DNA of 64,000 nucleotides from SAR202 cluster bacterium Io17-Chloro-G2 (GCA_002816875.1 MUCP01000049.1:36437-100436), one strand, 5' to 3'. Shown: positions 1-16,092, counted from the stretch's first letter. Notes: generated by a model from the sequence alone, not told the origin. Made by a program: numbers and translations.

Positions 1-251
1 ATCCGGAGTGGTTGGAGTTATCAAGGTTGATTCTCTCAACGACTTTAGATTCTTCACTCCGTTCAGAATGACATGGTTGTGGGCCGTCGGGAGTTTATGG
101 CTGCGACATGAACATCACTACCGCTCATGGTGAGCCCTTCGGCATGGCTCAGGACAGGCCTGTCGAACCATGGGCACCTGCCGAGGATGTCCCGATCCTA
201 CAAGCCCTCGCCTGGGATTGACGAGGATGATAAGTGGTGATATCCTTAAGG

Positions 252-277
252 ATAGACCCTCCCCCAGGGGGTATGGG
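252..277. promoter_or_regulatory. putative CsoR-type operator (GC-rich pseudo-palindrome ATAGACCCTCCCCCAGGGGGTATGGG)
   Basis: CCCCCAGGGGG core at 261-271 just upstream of a CsoR-family gene; resembles known GC-rich CsoR operators. Confidence 0.5.
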
Positions 278-290
278 TTTAGCAACTTAA

Positions 291-569
291 GTGAGGACAA
301 ATATGCTTCCCGACGCTAAATCCGAGGCGCTGAAACGTTTGAATTACATCGATGGCCACCTGTCGGGAATCCGAAAGATGCTGGAGGAGGACAAGTACTG
401 CGTCGATGTGCTCAAGCAGACCTATGCAGTGCGGCGGGCCATAGAGAAGATGGAGAGCATCCTGCTGGAAGGACATTTGCACTCTTGCGTTGTCGAGGGC
501 ATAAAGGACGGCCGGGAGGAGCAGGTGGTCGGGGAGCTTACCGACCTGTATCTTCTGGCCAATAAGTAA
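291..569 (+). CDS. csoR: metal-sensing transcriptional regulator, CsoR/RcnR (DUF156) family
   Basis: Small helical protein with KRLNYIDGHLSGIRKMLEEDKYCVDVLKQ...H..SCVVEG; adjacent to copA; start GTG 291 or ATG 303. Confidence 0.85.
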   Translation: MRTNMLPDAKSEALKRLNYIDGHLSGIRKMLEEDKYCVDVLKQTYAVRRAIEKMESILLEGHLHSCVVEGIKDGREEQVVGELTDLYLLANK

Positions 570-638
570 AGATGCCCCCACGGCATGTATTGCATGGCCA
601 GCGCGATAGAACATTGACCCCATTTCAAGGAGAGAATC

Positions 639-926
639 TTGTCCGCTTACTTCATTGTTGATATAGATGTCACCGACCCCGAAGCCTACGAAAACTATCG
701 CAGTCAGGTCCCGCCTTTGGTGGCCAAGTACGGCGGAAAATACCTGGTGCGTGGTGGCGCCTTTGAGGTGCTGGAAGGCGATTGGACGCCCCATCGCCTC
801 GTGGTCCTGGAGTTTCCGACCGTCCAGGCCGCCAAAGAATTCTACGATTCTGAGGAATATGAGCCCTTAAAGAAGATCCGCCTGGGCGCCACCAATAGCA
901 GTGCAGTCCTGGTTGAAGGGGCCTAA
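639..926 (+). CDS. DUF1330 domain protein
   Basis: [38 protein letters not shown]...[15 protein letters not shown] pattern typical of DUF1330. Confidence 0.85.
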   Translation: MSAYFIVDIDVTDPEAYENYRSQVPPLVAKYGGKYLVRGGAFEVLEGDWTPHRLVVLEFPTVQAAKEFYDSEEYEPLKKIRLGATNSSAVLVEGA

Positions 927-955
927 CCCAAGACTCGGCGAGTGAGAGATCAGCC

Positions 956-3502
956 ATGGTCAAAACTAATGACCAAGACAGTCGAATAACCATCCCCATT
1001 GAAGGTATGACCTGCGCCTCATGTGTCGGCCACGTAGAGGGCGCATTGAAGCGCGTGCCGGGGGTTGCGACCGTCTCGGTCAACCTGGGCACGGAAAAAG
1101 CAGCGGTGGAGCTGGATTCGCCAGCCCCTTCTATGGATGACCTGGCCCAAGCGGTGTCCCAGGCAGGCTACAAGGTTGCCACCGAAAAGATGACGTTGAA
1201 CATCGGCGGGATGACTTGCGCCGCCTGCGTATTTCATGTCGAGAACGCGCTGAACGGCGTGCTCGGTGTTTCCCAGGCTCAGGTGAATCTGGCCACAGAA
1301 CGGGCCGCCGTCGAATATATCCCCGGCGTGGCTGGTCTGGCCGGTTTTCAAGAGGCGGTGGAAAGTGCCGGATACAAGGTTGAAGGCGTCCCGGATGAAG
1401 GTCTGGACTCCAAGAGCGAATTGGAGCGGCTGTCCAAGGTCAAAGAGATCCGGGAGCTTCTCGCCCGCCTATCATTCGCCGCGGTTGGCGGGGTCCTGTT
1501 GCTGCTGGGCACCTTCCACTTTTTGCCATGGGTCCCGCCCCTCATGGAACGGGCTTATTATCCCTTCCTGCTTTGGGCGGTGGCGACCCCGGTGCAGTTT
1601 TGGGCTGGCTGGCCGTTTTACACATCGGGGTTTGGTGCGCTGCGACACGGCGCGGCCAACATGCACACCCTGATAGCGATGGGCACGTCCACGGCCTACG
1701 GCTTCAGCGTGGCGGTGGTGTTGCTCGACGCGTTCGCGCCCGAATTTCTTACAGCGCGGGGCATCGGCGCCGCCGTTTATTTCGACACGGCGGCATTGAT
1801 CATTGCCCTGATCCTGATGGGGCGGTATCTGGAAGCCAAAGCCAAGGGTCAGACCTCCGAGGCGATACGCCGCTTGATCGGCCTTCGGCCCAACACCGCC
1901 CGGGTGTTGCGAGACGGCCAGGAAGTGGACGTGCCGGTGGAGGCGGTGGCCGTTGGTGACGTGGTGCTGGTGCGTCCGGGGGAGAGCATTCCGGTGGATG
2001 GAGAGATGACCGAAGGCTATTCCACCGTGGACGAATCCATGCTGACCGGAGAAAGCATCCCGGTGGACAAAGAGGCCGGCGCCCGGGTCTACGGCGCCAC
2101 CATGAATAAACAGGGCTCCTTCCGTTTCCGGGCGACCCAGGTGGGGCGGGATACGGTTCTGGCCCAGATCATACGGCTGGTGGAGGAAGCCCAGGGCTCC
2201 AAAGCCCCCATCCAGCGGCTGGCCGACCAGGTGGCGGCTTACTTCGTCCCCGCGGTCATCGGTGTCGCTATAGCGGCCTTCCTGTTCTGGATATTCCTGG
2301 GTCCGGCCCCGGCCCTGACATTTGCCACCCTGGTTTTCGTGGCCATTCTGATCATCGCCTGCCCCTGCGCGTTAGGCCTGGCCACACCCACTGCCATCAT
2401 CGTGGGCACGGGCAAAGGGGCTGAGAACGGCGTTCTGATACGCAGCGCCCAGGCTTTGGAGGTGACCCACCGGGTAAACGTGGTGGTGCTGGATAAAACC
2501 GGCACTTTGACCACGGGTCAGCCGGTGGTGACGGACCTGGTGGTAGGAGCCGATTCCAATGGAGGTCCACCCGGCGGTATCTCCCAGGACGAATTGTTGC
2601 GACTGGCGGCATCGGCAGAGGTGGGCTCGGAGCATCCCGTGGGCGAGGCCATGGTCAGGGAAGCCCGCACCCGGGGCCTGAGTCTGGACTCGCCCCAGAG
2701 GTTCAAGGCCATACCTGGCATGGGAATCGAGGCTGAGATGGGAGGCTCTACCGTTCGCCTGGGGAATCAGGGGTTGATGCAGGAATTCCAGGTCCAGTTG
2801 GACGGTCTGTCCATCACGGCGGCGGAGCTGGCGGCGTCGGGAAAAACACCCATGTTCCTGGCGTCCGGAGGGCGAGCATTAGGGATAATCGCCGTAGCCG
2901 ACGCGTTGAAACCGGCGTCGGCTGACGACGTGGCCCGTTTGAAGAGGATGGGACTAGAGGTCGTCATGCTCACCGGCGACAACATTCAGACGGCCATGGC
3001 CATTGCCCAAGAGCTGGGGATAGACCGGGTGGAAGCCGAGGTTTTGCCCCAGGACAAGGTAAAGGTGGTGAGCCGTCTTCAGGCTGAAGGAAAAGTCGTC
3101 GCCATGGTGGGCGATGGCATAAACGACGCCCCGGCGTTGGTCCAGGCCGACGTGGGGATGGCCATGGGGACGGGAACCGACGTGGCCATGGAATCGGCTG
3201 ACATCACCCTGATGAGGGGCGATGTTGGCGGGGTGATCACGGCATTTGAGTTAAGCCGCGGCACCATCCGCACCATCAAGCAAAACCTGTTCTGGGCGTT
3301 CTTCTACAACGTATTGCTCATTCCGGTGGCGGCCGGGGTGCTTTACCCGGTTTTCAATGCCATGGGGGGCGTCCCGGCGGGCCTGGATTTCTTTTTCGGG
3401 CAGCAGGGCTTCCTCAACCCGGTGCTGGCGGCCCTGGCGATGGCTTTCAGCTCAGTGACGGTGGTGAGCAACTCTCTGCGCCTGCGGCAGGCGAAAATCT
3501 AA
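956..3502 (+). CDS. copA: copper-translocating P-type ATPase with two HMA domains
   Basis: GMTCASC and GMTCAAC metal-binding motifs, CPC (IIACPCALG), [19 protein letters not shown]. Confidence 0.95.
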   Translation: MVKTNDQDSRITIPIEGMTCASCVGHVEGALKRVPGVATVSVNLGTEKAAVELDSPAPSMDDLAQAVSQAGYKVATEKMTLNIGGMTCAACVFHVENALNGVLGVSQAQVNLATERAAVEYIPGVAGLAGFQEAVESAGYKVEGVPDEGLDSKSELERLSKVKEIRELLARLSFAAVGGVLLLLGTFHFLPWVPPLMERAYYPFLLWAVATPVQFWAGWPFYTSGFGALRHGAANMHTLIAMGTSTAYGFSVAVVLLDAFAPEFLTARGIGAAVYFDTAALIIALILMGRYLEAKAKGQTSEAIRRLIGLRPNTARVLRDGQEVDVPVEAVAVGDVVLVRPGESIPVDGEMTEGYSTVDESMLTGESIPVDKEAGARVYGATMNKQGSFRFRATQVGRDTVLAQIIRLVEEAQGSKAPIQRLADQVAAYFVPAVIGVAIAAFLFWIFLGPAPALTFATLVFVAILIIACPCALGLATPTAIIVGTGKGAENGVLIRSAQALEVTHRVNVVVLDKTGTLTTGQPVVTDLVVGADSNGGPPGGISQDELLRLAASAEVGSEHPVGEAMVREARTRGLSLDSPQRFKAIPGMGIEAEMGGSTVRLGNQGLMQEFQVQLDGLSITAAELAASGKTPMFLASGGRALGIIAVADALKPASADDVARLKRMGLEVVMLTGDNIQTAMAIAQELGIDRVEAEVLPQDKVKVVSRLQAEGKVVAMVGDGINDAPALVQADVGMAMGTGTDVAMESADITLMRGDVGGVITAFELSRGTIRTIKQNLFWAFFYNVLLIPVAAGVLYPVFNAMGGVPAGLDFFFGQQGFLNPVLAALAMAFSSVTVVSNSLRLRQAKI

Positions 3503-3587
3503 CGGTAGCGCCCAGTCCTTGAGGGCTAGGGGGATACCTGAATACGGTTAGCGAAGCCTGTTCAAGAGAAACCAGGGAGGTAAAGAA

Positions 3588-3824
3588 ATGGCCACGGCTA
3601 TAGACCCGATCTGCCAGATGGAAGTCGACACGGACAATCCGCCGGGCGGCCAAAGCGAGCATCAGGGAACGACGTATTATTTCTGCGGGCCAGGGTGCAA
3701 GGTAGCCTTTGACAGGGAGCCGGAGAAGGTCTTGGCGGGGGAGACGATACCCATAAACATGGGCAATACGGAAGTGCCCGCTAAGAAACCGGGGTTCTTG
3801 GGGAGGCTTTTTGGGCGGGAGTAG
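3588..3824 (+). CDS. YHS domain protein
   Basis: DPICQMEVDTDNPPGG...YYFCGPGCKVAFDREPEKVL. Confidence 0.85.
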   Translation: MATAIDPICQMEVDTDNPPGGQSEHQGTTYYFCGPGCKVAFDREPEKVLAGETIPINMGNTEVPAKKPGFLGRLFGRE

Positions 3825-4007
3825 GCGCAGGGTGTTTAAATAACAAGAGAGCGCTAGTCAAATCCCGCTCATGGTGAGCCTGTCGAACCACACCCGTTAG
3901 CCTAGAGAATAGTTCGCCGGTTGAAGGAGATCTCCCATAGCGGCCTGTCCTTCGACAAGCTCAGGATGAACGGACGATTTGGCAATGACCGCGACTTGGG
4001 CTGCCGC

Positions 4008-6626
<2,619 letters not shown>

Positions 6627-6789
6627 GGGGTTACTACCTCAGATTGGAGTGAACGGTCAAATCTATTTTAACCAATGGGCAGCCAAGTTGCACGGTCATG
6701 GGCGCCGTGGGGGTGTGGTTAGGGGCAATTGTTGAGCGGGGTCAAGAATGTGCCAACAGCTCAAACCGGACCTTTTCACTATCATGAGA

Positions 6790-7854
6790 TCAGGCGTCGA
6801 TTTCCTTGTTCACCGCGCCCGTCAATTCGCCTAGGCTTGATACGGCCTCGTGGGATACCAGGGACTTCAACTCGTCCAAGATGCGGAAAGGCGACCACAG
6901 GTCAGCCAGATTGGCGCTGCCTATCTGCACTGCGGTGGCACCGGCCAGGATGTATTCCAGTGCGTGTTCGCCGGTGAATATGCCTCCCACTCCAATGATT
7001 GGCACGTCTACCGCCCGGGAGGCGTGGTACACCAGAGCCACGGACACCGGGCGCAAGCCTTCGCCGGAAAGCCCGCCGGTGACCGCTCCCAAGACGGACT
7101 TGCGGGTCTTCAGGTCTATTTTCATGGCGGGCAGGGTGTTTGATATGGTCAGCGCATCGGCGCCCGCCTCTACGGCAGCCACCGCAATCTCGGTTATATC
7201 GGGCACATTGGGCGCCAGCTTCACCAGCACCGGCAGGCCGGTGGCGGCTTTTACGGCGCTCACCGCCTGGGATGTCAGTTTGGCGCTGTGGCTGAACAGG
7301 GCGCCACTCTCTATGTTGGGGCAGCTAAGGTTCAATTCCAATGCTTGGAACCCTGCGACACCGTGGGACATGGCGGCCATCTCACCGAATTGAGCCGGGC
7401 TGTCGGCCGATAGGCTCAGCAATATCGTGGCTCCGCCTTGTTGCAATTGTTGCCATTGGGGGGCAAGGTCAGCAAGGGCTGCTTCCACCCCGGGGTTGGC
7501 CAAGCCAATGGAGTTGAGCATGATGCTCTCACCGGCTTCCAGGCTGCGGCGAAACGATTCCGGGTACCATCGGGGCTCAGGATTGCCTTCCCGTAGCTGT
7601 CTGGTTACTGTTTTGGGGATCACCGCGCCCAGCCGGGCCAGGTCCATATCAGGCGTAATACCACGGCCGTAACCGTCGTATCCCAGGGTCCCCGAGGCTA
7701 TCATGACCGGGTTGGCCAGGTGTAGATGACGACTGTTATTGGGAGCTAGGTCTACCGATAAATCCACAGGCAGACCCACCGGTGGGTCTGCCCGGGCTTC
7801 ATTGATCACATGCGGCCTTAAGCCGCTTTCGGTTGTGTTACTCTTCCGAATCAT
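6790..7854 (-). CDS. pyrD: dihydroorotate dehydrogenase (class 1B-like)
   Basis: [61 protein letters not shown]; start chosen to limit overlap with rpoC. Confidence 0.88.
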   Translation of the reverse strand: MIRKSNTTESGLRPHVINEARADPPVGLPVDLSVDLAPNNSRHLHLANPVMIASGTLGYDGYGRGITPDMDLARLGAVIPKTVTRQLREGNPEPRWYPESFRRSLEAGESIMLNSIGLANPGVEAALADLAPQWQQLQQGGATILLSLSADSPAQFGEMAAMSHGVAGFQALELNLSCPNIESGALFSHSAKLTSQAVSAVKAATGLPVLVKLAPNVPDITEIAVAAVEAGADALTISNTLPAMKIDLKTRKSVLGAVTGGLSGEGLRPVSVALVYHASRAVDVPIIGVGGIFTGEHALEYILAGATAVQIGSANLADLWSPFRILDELKSLVSHEAVSSLGELTGAVNKEIDA

Positions 7855-10800
7855 CACCGGCCGTCTGGCCGCTGATCTCGGCTTCGTCTTCCGATTCACC
7901 AAGCTCCGGTCCGGCCTCTTCGATCTCCATGACCGGGCTGGAAGAACCGGTGTCCTCCACCTCAACCCCGCCTATGTCGCCTAGTGGCTCGTGGCCATTG
8001 CTGCTGTCTGCTCCGAGCATGTCCTCGCCGTCGTCACCGTCCTCGTCGTCAGTGTCATCCAGGTCTTCAAAGTCGTCGTCATCATCCGCCAAGTCGTCTT
8101 GCAGTTCTTCAAACACTTGCGACTGTAGCAACGGACCCTCCTCGATGCTGACCTCACCGTTGAATTCACCCGGAGGTGTTTCACCGATGCCCAGCCAGGT
8201 CGCCGGTGTCATTTCCGACAACTCGGGCACAGGGTCCGGCGCCAAGAGTTGATCCATCCCAGGTATTTTGACCCGAGCCGGAATCAACCGGCCTATGATG
8301 ACGTTTTCTTTCAGGCCTAAGAGCCAGTCCTGAGCTCCGCTAACCGCCGCCTGGGTCAAGACCCTGGTGGTTTCTTGGAAGGAAGCGGCCGACAGGAAAC
8401 TGTCGGTGAGCAGCGAGGACCTGGTTATCCCCAAAAGGACCGGCTTGGCGGTGGCGGGTTCCCCGCCTTCGGACAAGACCTTGGAGTTTTTCTCTTGGAA
8501 CTCGAATTTGTCGACCATTTGCCCGGGAATGAAGTCCGCGTCGCCAGTCGACTCCACCGAAACGCGGCGCAGCATCTGGCGCAAGATGATTTCGATATGC
8601 TTGTCGTGAATCCCCACTCCCTGGGACTGGTACACCTGCTGGACCTCGTCCACCAGATAGCGTTGCAGTTCGTCCTTTCCCCGGATGTGCAGGATGTCGT
8701 GGGGGTTCAACGGTCCAACGATCAGGGCGTCTCCCGCTTTGACCTGGTCGCCGTCGTTGACCAGGATGCGGGCCGCTGAGGAGATGAAATGCTCCCGTTC
8801 CTCCACATCTTCCCATATGATGGAGACGGTATCATCGCTCAGTTCCACCCGGCCACCTATATTGGCAACCACCTGCTCGCTCAGGGCCGGCTCTTCTTCG
8901 GCCCCGTTCGCCCCGGCGGGCCTGACTCCCGCCAAGATCATTCCCGGTTCCACGTATTCTCCCTGTTCCACCAATAACTCGGCTTTGTCTGGGAGGGCAT
9001 AGTCTTCTCTGAATTCTTCCCGGCTGACCAACCGAAGCCGGCGGCCATCCTCTTCAGGCTCCAAGGAGACAATGCCGTCGATGTCGGCAAGGATCGCGGC
9101 TCCCTTGGGGACCCGAGCTTCGAAAAGCTCTTCCACCCTGGGAAGCCCGCTGGTGATGTCGATTCCCGCCACGCCTCCGGTGTGGAACGTCCGCATGGTT
9201 AGTTGGGTCCCAGGTTCGCCGATGCTCTGGGCGGCGATGATGCCCACGGCTTGCCCGATCTCAACTGTCAGGCCCGTGGCGGGCAGGCGGCCATAACACA
9301 TCTGACACACGCCACGCTTGGATTCACAGGTCAGCGGCGACCTCACGGACAATTCGGTGACTCCGGCATCCACCAGAGATTCGGCCACCGTGGCGTCGAT
9401 TAGGACGTTACGGTCGAGCAGGATCTCCCCGGTTTCCGGATGGGGTACGGGAACGGCCGCCATCCGGCCGATTATTCGCTGCTGGATGGTCGCCTGCAAT
9501 GGGTCGTCGGCGCCCATGGTGACCCAGTACGCGTCCACGGTCTCGCAGTCTTCCTCCAAAACAATTACTTCTTGGGCAATGTCGATGAGACGGCGGGTTA
9601 GGTACCCGCTGTCGGCGGTGCGCAGGGCAGTGTCGGCCAGACCTTTTCTCGCGCCGTGGGTGGAGATGAAGTACTCCAGGGCGGTCAGGCCTTCCCGGAA
9701 ACTGGATTTGATGGGCAGATCGATTATCTTGCCTTTGGGGTTGCTCATCAGCCCCCGCATGCCGGCCATCTGTTTGATCTGAGAGATGTTACCTTTGGCG
9801 CCGGAAACCGCCATGACGGCGATGCCGCCGTAGTTGGGTAGATCTTCTTCCACCAGCTCGGTGGTCAAGTCCGAAGCCGTCGTCCAGGCGTCTACTGTCT
9901 TGGCGTAGCGCTCATCTTCGGAGATCAACCCCGATAGGTACTGGTCTTCGTATCCCGCCACTAATCTGTCGGTCTCGTCTAAGATAGCAGGCTTCTTGTC
10001 CGAAACTTGTATGTCATTGATTGCGATGGTAATGCCCGAAGTCGTGGCGTAGCGGAAGCCCAATCCCTTGATCCGGTCCAGAGTGGCTGCCGTTTCGTCG
10101 CTATCCAGGTTCTGGTACAGCTCTGCGGTCAATTCCTTTAGCCCGCCCCGGTCCATCAACTTGTCCTGGTATCCGATGGAAGCCGGCAGGGTTTCGTTGA
10201 ATATCAACCTCCCCAGGGTGGTTTCCACTCCGGCTACATCGCCGGCGCCATCAACTTTGGCAACCTTGATCTTGGCCTGTAAGTCCATCAGATCAGAGGC
10301 GTGGGCGATCCGGGCCTCGTCGAAGTCGTAGAACTCCATGCCTTCGCCTTTTGCGCCTTCCTTGACCGCTGTTAGGTAGTAGCAGCCCATGACCATATCC
10401 AATGTGGGCGCAACCAACGGGTCGCCCGAAGCCGGCGAAAGCATATTGTGAGTGCTAAGCATGGCTTCCTTGGCTTCCAAGACCGCCATCCGAGACAGTG
10501 GTATATGCACCGCCATCTGGTCGCCGTCGAAGTCAGCATTGAATGCCGAGCATACCAGTGGGTGAATTTGAATGGCGTTGCCTTCGATCAGCACGGGCAT
10601 GAACGCCTGGATGCCCAACCGGTGCAGCGTGGGCGCACGGTTCAACAGGACGGGCCGGTCTTTGATGACATCTTCCAGGATCCCCCATACTTCCGACCTG
10701 GCCCTTTCCACCACCCGCTTGGCGTTTTTGATGTTAGGCGCTATGCCCAGCACTACCAGCCGGTGCATGACGAAGGGTTTAAACAATTCAAGGGCCATGC

Positions 10801-12316
10801 GTTTGGGCAGGCCGCATTCGTTCATCTTCAGTTCAGGGCCCACCACGATCACCGAACGGCCGCTGTAATCCACGCGTTTACCGAGCAGATTCTGGCGGAA
10901 GCGTCCCTGTTTGCCCCGCAGCAGATCGGACAACGACTTCAGTTTATGGTTGTGGCTGCCTTGGATGGGCCGGCCACGCCGCCCATTGTCGATCAGGGCG
11001 TCCACCGCCTCTTGAAGCATCCGCTTTTCATTGCGGATGATGATCTCTGGCGCACCCAGGTCCATGAGGCGTTTGAGCCGGTTGTTGCGGTTGATCACCC
11101 TGCGGTACAGGTCGTTCAGGTCGCTGGTTGCGAACCGCCCCCCATCCAACTGGACCATGGGGCGCAGTTCAGGAGGCAACACCGGCAGGATGGAGAGGAT
11201 CATGTCCTGTACCCGGTTGCCGCTATACCGGAATGACTCAACCACCCTGAGGCGTTTTATGGCCTTCTTCCTGCGCTGGCCAGAGGTGGTGTGCATCTCG
11301 TTGAACAGCTGCTCCCGCAGGGCTTCCAGATCAATGGTTTTGAGGATCGCGCTAATGGCTTCGGCGCCCATTCCCGCCTGGAAAACGCTGCCGTAACGGT
11401 CTTTCAACTCCCGGTGACGGGACTCGGCGATGAGCTTGTGAACCCGCAGGTCCTCCAATTCATCTATGGCCAACTGGAGTTGTTCCTCCAACTGGGTTTC
11501 TTCTTGGGCCAGCTCGTCGTTTATAGCGTCGATCTGAACCTGGAGGGCCATTTGGTCCTTTTCCTGTTCGGGGGTCAGGGTAGCTCCCGGTATTTCCTGG
11601 CCTTCGTCCGGCCGAACTACTTCCGGCTGGGCTTCTTCCGCCGCAGCATCATTGGCCACGGCATCTTCAACGGCCCCGGCGGAAGGTTCATCTACAGGAT
11701 TAGCCGCTTCGGTTTCGCCGTCTCCGGAATCCTCAGAGGTCAAAGCGTCTACGGGGAGGCCCCCTGAAGCCTGAAGCTCCCGAATCTTTTCTTCGGCCGC
11801 CCGCTGACGTTTGCGGACTTCCAACTCGTGCTTGATCCGCTCCGCTTCGATGCTTTCATTCCGCATATCTTCGTCCACGGACACAACGATATGCTGGGCG
11901 AAGTAAAGAACCCTTTCTAGATTGCGTGGCGATAGGTCCAAGAGCAGGCCCAGGCGGCTGGGGGTGGTCTTGCTAAACCATATGTGGGCTACCGGAGCCG
12001 CAAGTTTGATGTGGCCCATGCGCTCCCGGCGAACCTTGGACCGCGTGACTTCGACCCCGCAACGGTCGCATACTACGCCCCGGTAGCGGATCCGCTTGTA
12101 CTTACCGCAAAAACATTCCCAGTCTTTGGTGGGGCCAAACAGACGTTCACAGAAAAGCCCGTCTTTTTCGGGCCGCAGGGTTCGGTAGTTAATCGTCTCC
12201 GGCTTGGTGACTTCGCCGTGGGACCAGTTGAGCATCTGTTCTGGAGACGCTATGGAAATTCTGATCGCATTGAAATTGGTCCCTTGGGACTCGGTGCGGT
12301 CTGCCATTCTGACCAT
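7838..12316 (-). CDS. rpoC: DNA-directed RNA polymerase subunit beta'
   Basis: [12 protein letters not shown] catalytic motif; N-terminal zinc cysteines [30 protein letters not shown]. Confidence 0.98.
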   Translation of the reverse strand: MVRMADRTESQGTNFNAIRISIASPEQMLNWSHGEVTKPETINYRTLRPEKDGLFCERLFGPTKDWECFCGKYKRIRYRGVVCDRCGVEVTRSKVRRERMGHIKLAAPVAHIWFSKTTPSRLGLLLDLSPRNLERVLYFAQHIVVSVDEDMRNESIEAERIKHELEVRKRQRAAEEKIRELQASGGLPVDALTSEDSGDGETEAANPVDEPSAGAVEDAVANDAAAEEAQPEVVRPDEGQEIPGATLTPEQEKDQMALQVQIDAINDELAQEETQLEEQLQLAIDELEDLRVHKLIAESRHRELKDRYGSVFQAGMGAEAISAILKTIDLEALREQLFNEMHTTSGQRRKKAIKRLRVVESFRYSGNRVQDMILSILPVLPPELRPMVQLDGGRFATSDLNDLYRRVINRNNRLKRLMDLGAPEIIIRNEKRMLQEAVDALIDNGRRGRPIQGSHNHKLKSLSDLLRGKQGRFRQNLLGKRVDYSGRSVIVVGPELKMNECGLPKRMALELFKPFVMHRLVVLGIAPNIKNAKRVVERARSEVWGILEDVIKDRPVLLNRAPTLHRLGIQAFMPVLIEGNAIQIHPLVCSAFNADFDGDQMAVHIPLSRMAVLEAKEAMLSTHNMLSPASGDPLVAPTLDMVMGCYYLTAVKEGAKGEGMEFYDFDEARIAHASDLMDLQAKIKVAKVDGAGDVAGVETTLGRLIFNETLPASIGYQDKLMDRGGLKELTAELYQNLDSDETAATLDRIKGLGFRYATTSGITIAINDIQVSDKKPAILDETDRLVAGYEDQYLSGLISEDERYAKTVDAWTTASDLTTELVEEDLPNYGGIAVMAVSGAKGNISQIKQMAGMRGLMSNPKGKIIDLPIKSSFREGLTALEYFISTHGARKGLADTALRTADSGYLTRRLIDIAQEVIVLEEDCETVDAYWVTMGADDPLQATIQQRIIGRMAAVPVPHPETGEILLDRNVLIDATVAESLVDAGVTELSVRSPLTCESKRGVCQMCYGRLPATGLTVEIGQAVGIIAAQSIGEPGTQLTMRTFHTGGVAGIDITSGLPRVEELFEARVPKGAAILADIDGIVSLEPEEDGRRLRLVSREEFREDYALPDKAELLVEQGEYVEPGMILAGVRPAGANGAEEEPALSEQVVANIGGRVELSDDTVSIIWEDVEEREHFISSAARILVNDGDQVKAGDALIVGPLNPHDILHIRGKDELQRYLVDEVQQVYQSQGVGIHDKHIEIILRQMLRRVSVESTGDADFIPGQMVDKFEFQEKNSKVLSEGGEPATAKPVLLGITRSSLLTDSFLSAASFQETTRVLTQAAVSGAQDWLLGLKENVIIGRLIPARVKIPGMDQLLAPDPVPELSEMTPATWLGIGETPPGEFNGEVSIEEGPLLQSQVFEELQDDLADDDDDFEDLDDTDDEDGDDGEDMLGADSSNGHEPLGDIGGVEVEDTGSSSPVMEIEEAGPELGESEDEAEISGQTAGDDSEE

Positions 12317-15300
12317 TAATCAGCCTCCAACGGTTGGTAAAGATCCGAATCGTCGGCTATGCTCTGGCTCAGTGGAGCGTGCGCCTCTTCGTTGAGGAGT
12401 TCCACCGACAGGCCGAGGCTTTGTAATTCTTTCAAAAGCACGTTAAAGGATTCTGGCACTCCGGGCTGGCCGATGGGCTCACCCTTGACCACTGCCTCGT
12501 ATGTTTTGACACGGCCCGCCACATCATCGGACTTGACCGTTAGCACCTCTTGCAGGTTGTAGGCGGCGCTGTAGGCTTCCAGGGCCCACACTTCCATCTC
12601 GCCGAACCGCTGCCCGCCAAACTGGGCTTTGCCTCCCAGCGGCTGTTGGGTGATCATGGAGTAAGGACCGGTAGAACGGGCGTGAATCTTATCCTCAACC
12701 AGGTGTATCAGCTTGAGGATGTAGATGCTCCCCACGGTGATCGGCTGGTCGAATGGTTCACCGGACCGGCCGTCAAACAGCTGGAATTTACCAAAGGTAG
12801 GGGGAGCTATGCCCTTTTCCCGGTGAACCTCAAGGGCCACCTTGTGCAACTCCTGGGGTTCCAGGCCGTCGGGGTCTATTTCGGCCACGTCCTTGAGCCA
12901 AATCCTCAGGCAGGCGGCCTGCGCCTCTCCTTGGACCTGGTCGTCGAACAGCAATTTACCGTCGTAGCCCCTGTCCGACAGCCAGGTGATGACTTTGTCG
13001 AAATCCTGCTGGTTCGAACCGTCGGCCGGATTGGTGGAAAGGGCGCCGGCCTGCTGCGTGAACCAAACCCTGGCCAGGGCGTCTTCAAGGGAATCATCGC
13101 TGGCGCCGTCGAACACCGGTGTGTTGGCCCTGAAGTTCAGGTTCCGGGCGGCCCAGCCCAGGTGTGTTTCCAACACCTGGCCCAGGTTCATCCTAGAAGG
13201 CACGCCAATGGGGTTCAGGATGATGTCCACTGGAGTTCCGTCGGACATGTATGGCAGGTCCTCTTCGGGCAATATTCGGGCCACGACGCCCTTGTTGCCA
13301 TGGCGGCCGGCCATTTTATCTCCCACCGATATCTTGCGGGTTTGGGCGATCCACACGCGGACGGCCTCGTTGACCCCGGGGGACAGATCGTCCCGGTTGG
13401 CCCGGTTGAGCACCCGTACGTCGATGACCTTGCCCCTTTCCCCGTGGGGGACCCTGAGGGAGGTGTCTTTAACGTCCCGGGACTTTTCTCCAAAGATGGC
13501 CCGGAGCAGTTTCTCCTCCGCCGTCAGCTCAGTTTCGCCCTTGGGAGTGACCTTTCCCACCAAGATATCCCCGGGTCCCACGTCGGCGCCCACCCTTATG
13601 ATGCCGCGCTCGTCAAGGTCCCGCAGGCTGCCTTCCCCCACGTTGGGAATGTCCCTGGTGATCTCTTCGGGGCCCAGTTTGGTTTCCCGGGCTTCCATTT
13701 CATGCTTTTCTATGTGGGTGGAGGTGTAACAATCGTCCTTTACCAAGCGTTCGCTGAGGATGATGGCGTCTTCATAGTTGTACCCCTCCCAGGACATGAA
13801 CGCCACCGTGACGTTTTGCCCCAAGGCCAGCTCTCCGTGGTCGGTGGAGGAACTGTCCGCCAGGACGCCGCCGACTTTCACGCGGTCTCCTTTGGCAACC
13901 GTGGAGCGCTGGTCGAAACAGGTTCCCTGGTTGGTTCTGGCGAATTTGATCAATGTATGGACGTGCTCGGTCCCATCATCGTCGGTGACGGTCACATCCC
14001 GCCCGCTGACGGAAGTCACGGTCCCTTCTACTCGGGACATGACCACCTGGCCGCTGTCCCGCGCGACGCGTCCTTCTATCCCGGTGCCCACCACCGGAGC
14101 TTGTGGCCGCAACAAAGGCACGGCTTGACGTTGCATGTTGGACCCCATCAGGGCCCGGTTGGCGTCGTCGTGCTCCAAGAAGGGTATCAATGCCGCTGAG
14201 ATGCTCATGATCTGCATAGGCGACACGTCCATGAGGTCCACCGTATCCGGTGACTCCTGGATGTAGGTCTCGCCCACGCGGATCTCAACCCGGTCCTGGG
14301 TGAACTGGTTCAGGTCGTCCAGCAACGAATTGGCCTGGGCCACACGGAAGGTCTCTTCCTGGTCGGCCGATAGATAAGTCACTGCGTCGTCACCGGACGC
14401 GACGAATGGCTTGACCTGGATTTGGGTATTCTTAGGCAGATTTCGCAGGGGGGCCAGCCGGTTGGGCGGGATGGCCTTGCCCTTGGTGATGATGGCCTTG
14501 CCCTCCGCGTCTCTCACGTCTTGGGTGACGGTCCGGCCTTTAAGGTCGGGGGAATCGTGGGGCAAAGTCTTGATCACCCGCCGGTACGGCGATTCGATGA
14601 AACCATAGGCGTTTATCCTGGCGTATGACGCCAGCGAACTGAGCAGGCCGATGTTCGGGCCCTCCGGTGTTTCTATCGGGCAGATCCGGCCGTAGTGGGA
14701 GAAGTGGACGTCACGGACGTCGAACCCCGCCCGTTCACGGGAAAGTCCTCCGGGGCCTAGGGCGGAAAGCCTTCGCTTGTGGGTCAATTCCGCCAGCGGG
14801 TTGGTCTGGTCCATGAATTGGGATAGCTGGGACCCGCCAAAGAATTCGCGGACGGAAGCCACCACCGGGCGGATATTCACCAGGCCCTGGGGGGCGGCGA
14901 CCTCTGGGTCCACCAGCGTCATCTTTTCCTTGACCATCCGCTCCATGCGCAGCAGGCCCACGCGGACCTGGTTTTGCACCAACTCGCCCACGGCCCGGAC
15001 CCGCCGGTTACCCAAGTGGTCTATGTCGTCGGGACGGCCATCTCCCTGGTTGATGCGGATCATGGTGCGTATTACGGCTACCACGTCCTCCAGAGACAGC
15101 GTCATCAAACCATCATTGATCGTTTGGTTCAGACGCCTGTTGAGCTTGTACCGGCCCACCCGGCCTAGGTCATACCGCCGAGGGCCGAAAAATAGGTTGC
15201 GCAGCAGGTTGCGGGAGTTTTCCAGACTGGGGGGTTCGCCGGGCCTCAGACGCCGGTAAAACTCTATTTGGGCGGCGGCGATACGCTGGGCTGCGTCGTT

Positions 15301-16092
15301 GTCGTACTCGACTTCGGGGTGCAGCCATTCCCAAAGGGAAAGCAGGTCGTCTTTGCGGAAGTTGTAGTCCTTGGGGTCTATCTCCGGGTCCCGGTCCAGG
15401 GTGGATTGCATATATTTGTGATTTTCGTCGGTATCCACATCGGTAAAAAGAGCCGATATGTCTTCGTCGTAGGCGACACCCAGCGCCCGCAAGAACGTGG
15501 AGGCGGAAACCTTACGTTTGCGGTCGACTTTGACTGACAGGATGTCCTTGTTGCTGGTCTCGAATTCCAGCCAAGCTCCCCTGGAGGGGATCAGCTTGGC
15601 AAAGCACAGGTTCCGGGCCGACACGGCATTCCGCTCGTAAACGAAATAGATGCCGGGAGAGCGCACCAATTGGCTGACCACCACGCGCTCTGCGCCGTTG
15701 ATGATAAAAGTCCCGTTGGGGGTCATCATGGGGATGTCCCCCATGAAGATCTCCTGCTCCTTGATCTCGCCGGTTTCTTTCATCACTAGCTGGGTCTTTA
15801 CATAAAGGGGTTGGGCGAATGTTATCTCCCGCTCCTTGCACTCTTGGGGCAGGAATTTGGGGTCGCGGAAATAATGCTCCATAAAGTGGAGTTCGTATTT
15901 CTTGGCCGTGTAATCGGCTATGGGAGAGATCTCCTTATAGACTTCCTGCAGTCCATCCGTGGCGAACCACTCGTAGGACGCCAGTTGGCTTTGAATAAGG
16001 TTGGGTATGTCCACCACCGCTGGAATACGGGCGTAGGTGCGAGCTTCGGGCAGCGGCGCGCGTAGCGCGCCCTGAACGGGAGACAGAGCCAT
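12316..16092 (-). CDS. rpoB: DNA-directed RNA polymerase subunit beta
   Basis: [58 protein letters not shown]-terminal [21 protein letters not shown]. Confidence 0.98.
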   Translation of the reverse strand: MALSPVQGALRAPLPEARTYARIPAVVDIPNLIQSQLASYEWFATDGLQEVYKEISPIADYTAKKYELHFMEHYFRDPKFLPQECKEREITFAQPLYVKTQLVMKETGEIKEQEIFMGDIPMMTPNGTFIINGAERVVVSQLVRSPGIYFVYERNAVSARNLCFAKLIPSRGAWLEFETSNKDILSVKVDRKRKVSASTFLRALGVAYDEDISALFTDVDTDENHKYMQSTLDRDPEIDPKDYNFRKDDLLSLWEWLHPEVEYDNDAAQRIAAAQIEFYRRLRPGEPPSLENSRNLLRNLFFGPRRYDLGRVGRYKLNRRLNQTINDGLMTLSLEDVVAVIRTMIRINQGDGRPDDIDHLGNRRVRAVGELVQNQVRVGLLRMERMVKEKMTLVDPEVAAPQGLVNIRPVVASVREFFGGSQLSQFMDQTNPLAELTHKRRLSALGPGGLSRERAGFDVRDVHFSHYGRICPIETPEGPNIGLLSSLASYARINAYGFIESPYRRVIKTLPHDSPDLKGRTVTQDVRDAEGKAIITKGKAIPPNRLAPLRNLPKNTQIQVKPFVASGDDAVTYLSADQEETFRVAQANSLLDDLNQFTQDRVEIRVGETYIQESPDTVDLMDVSPMQIMSISAALIPFLEHDDANRALMGSNMQRQAVPLLRPQAPVVGTGIEGRVARDSGQVVMSRVEGTVTSVSGRDVTVTDDDGTEHVHTLIKFARTNQGTCFDQRSTVAKGDRVKVGGVLADSSSTDHGELALGQNVTVAFMSWEGYNYEDAIILSERLVKDDCYTSTHIEKHEMEARETKLGPEEITRDIPNVGEGSLRDLDERGIIRVGADVGPGDILVGKVTPKGETELTAEEKLLRAIFGEKSRDVKDTSLRVPHGERGKVIDVRVLNRANRDDLSPGVNEAVRVWIAQTRKISVGDKMAGRHGNKGVVARILPEEDLPYMSDGTPVDIILNPIGVPSRMNLGQVLETHLGWAARNLNFRANTPVFDGASDDSLEDALARVWFTQQAGALSTNPADGSNQQDFDKVITWLSDRGYDGKLLFDDQVQGEAQAACLRIWLKDVAEIDPDGLEPQELHKVALEVHREKGIAPPTFGKFQLFDGRSGEPFDQPITVGSIYILKLIHLVEDKIHARSTGPYSMITQQPLGGKAQFGGQRFGEMEVWALEAYSAAYNLQEVLTVKSDDVAGRVKTYEAVVKGEPIGQPGVPESFNVLLKELQSLGLSVELLNEEAHAPLSQSIADDSDLYQPLEAD

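Noticed and set aside
10448-11236. 262-aa plus-strand ORF
   Set aside because: Shadow ORF antisense to conserved rpoC
12550-14199. 549-aa plus-strand ORF
   Set aside because: Antisense to rpoB; typical GC-rich shadow ORF with odd composition (His/Gly/Val-rich)
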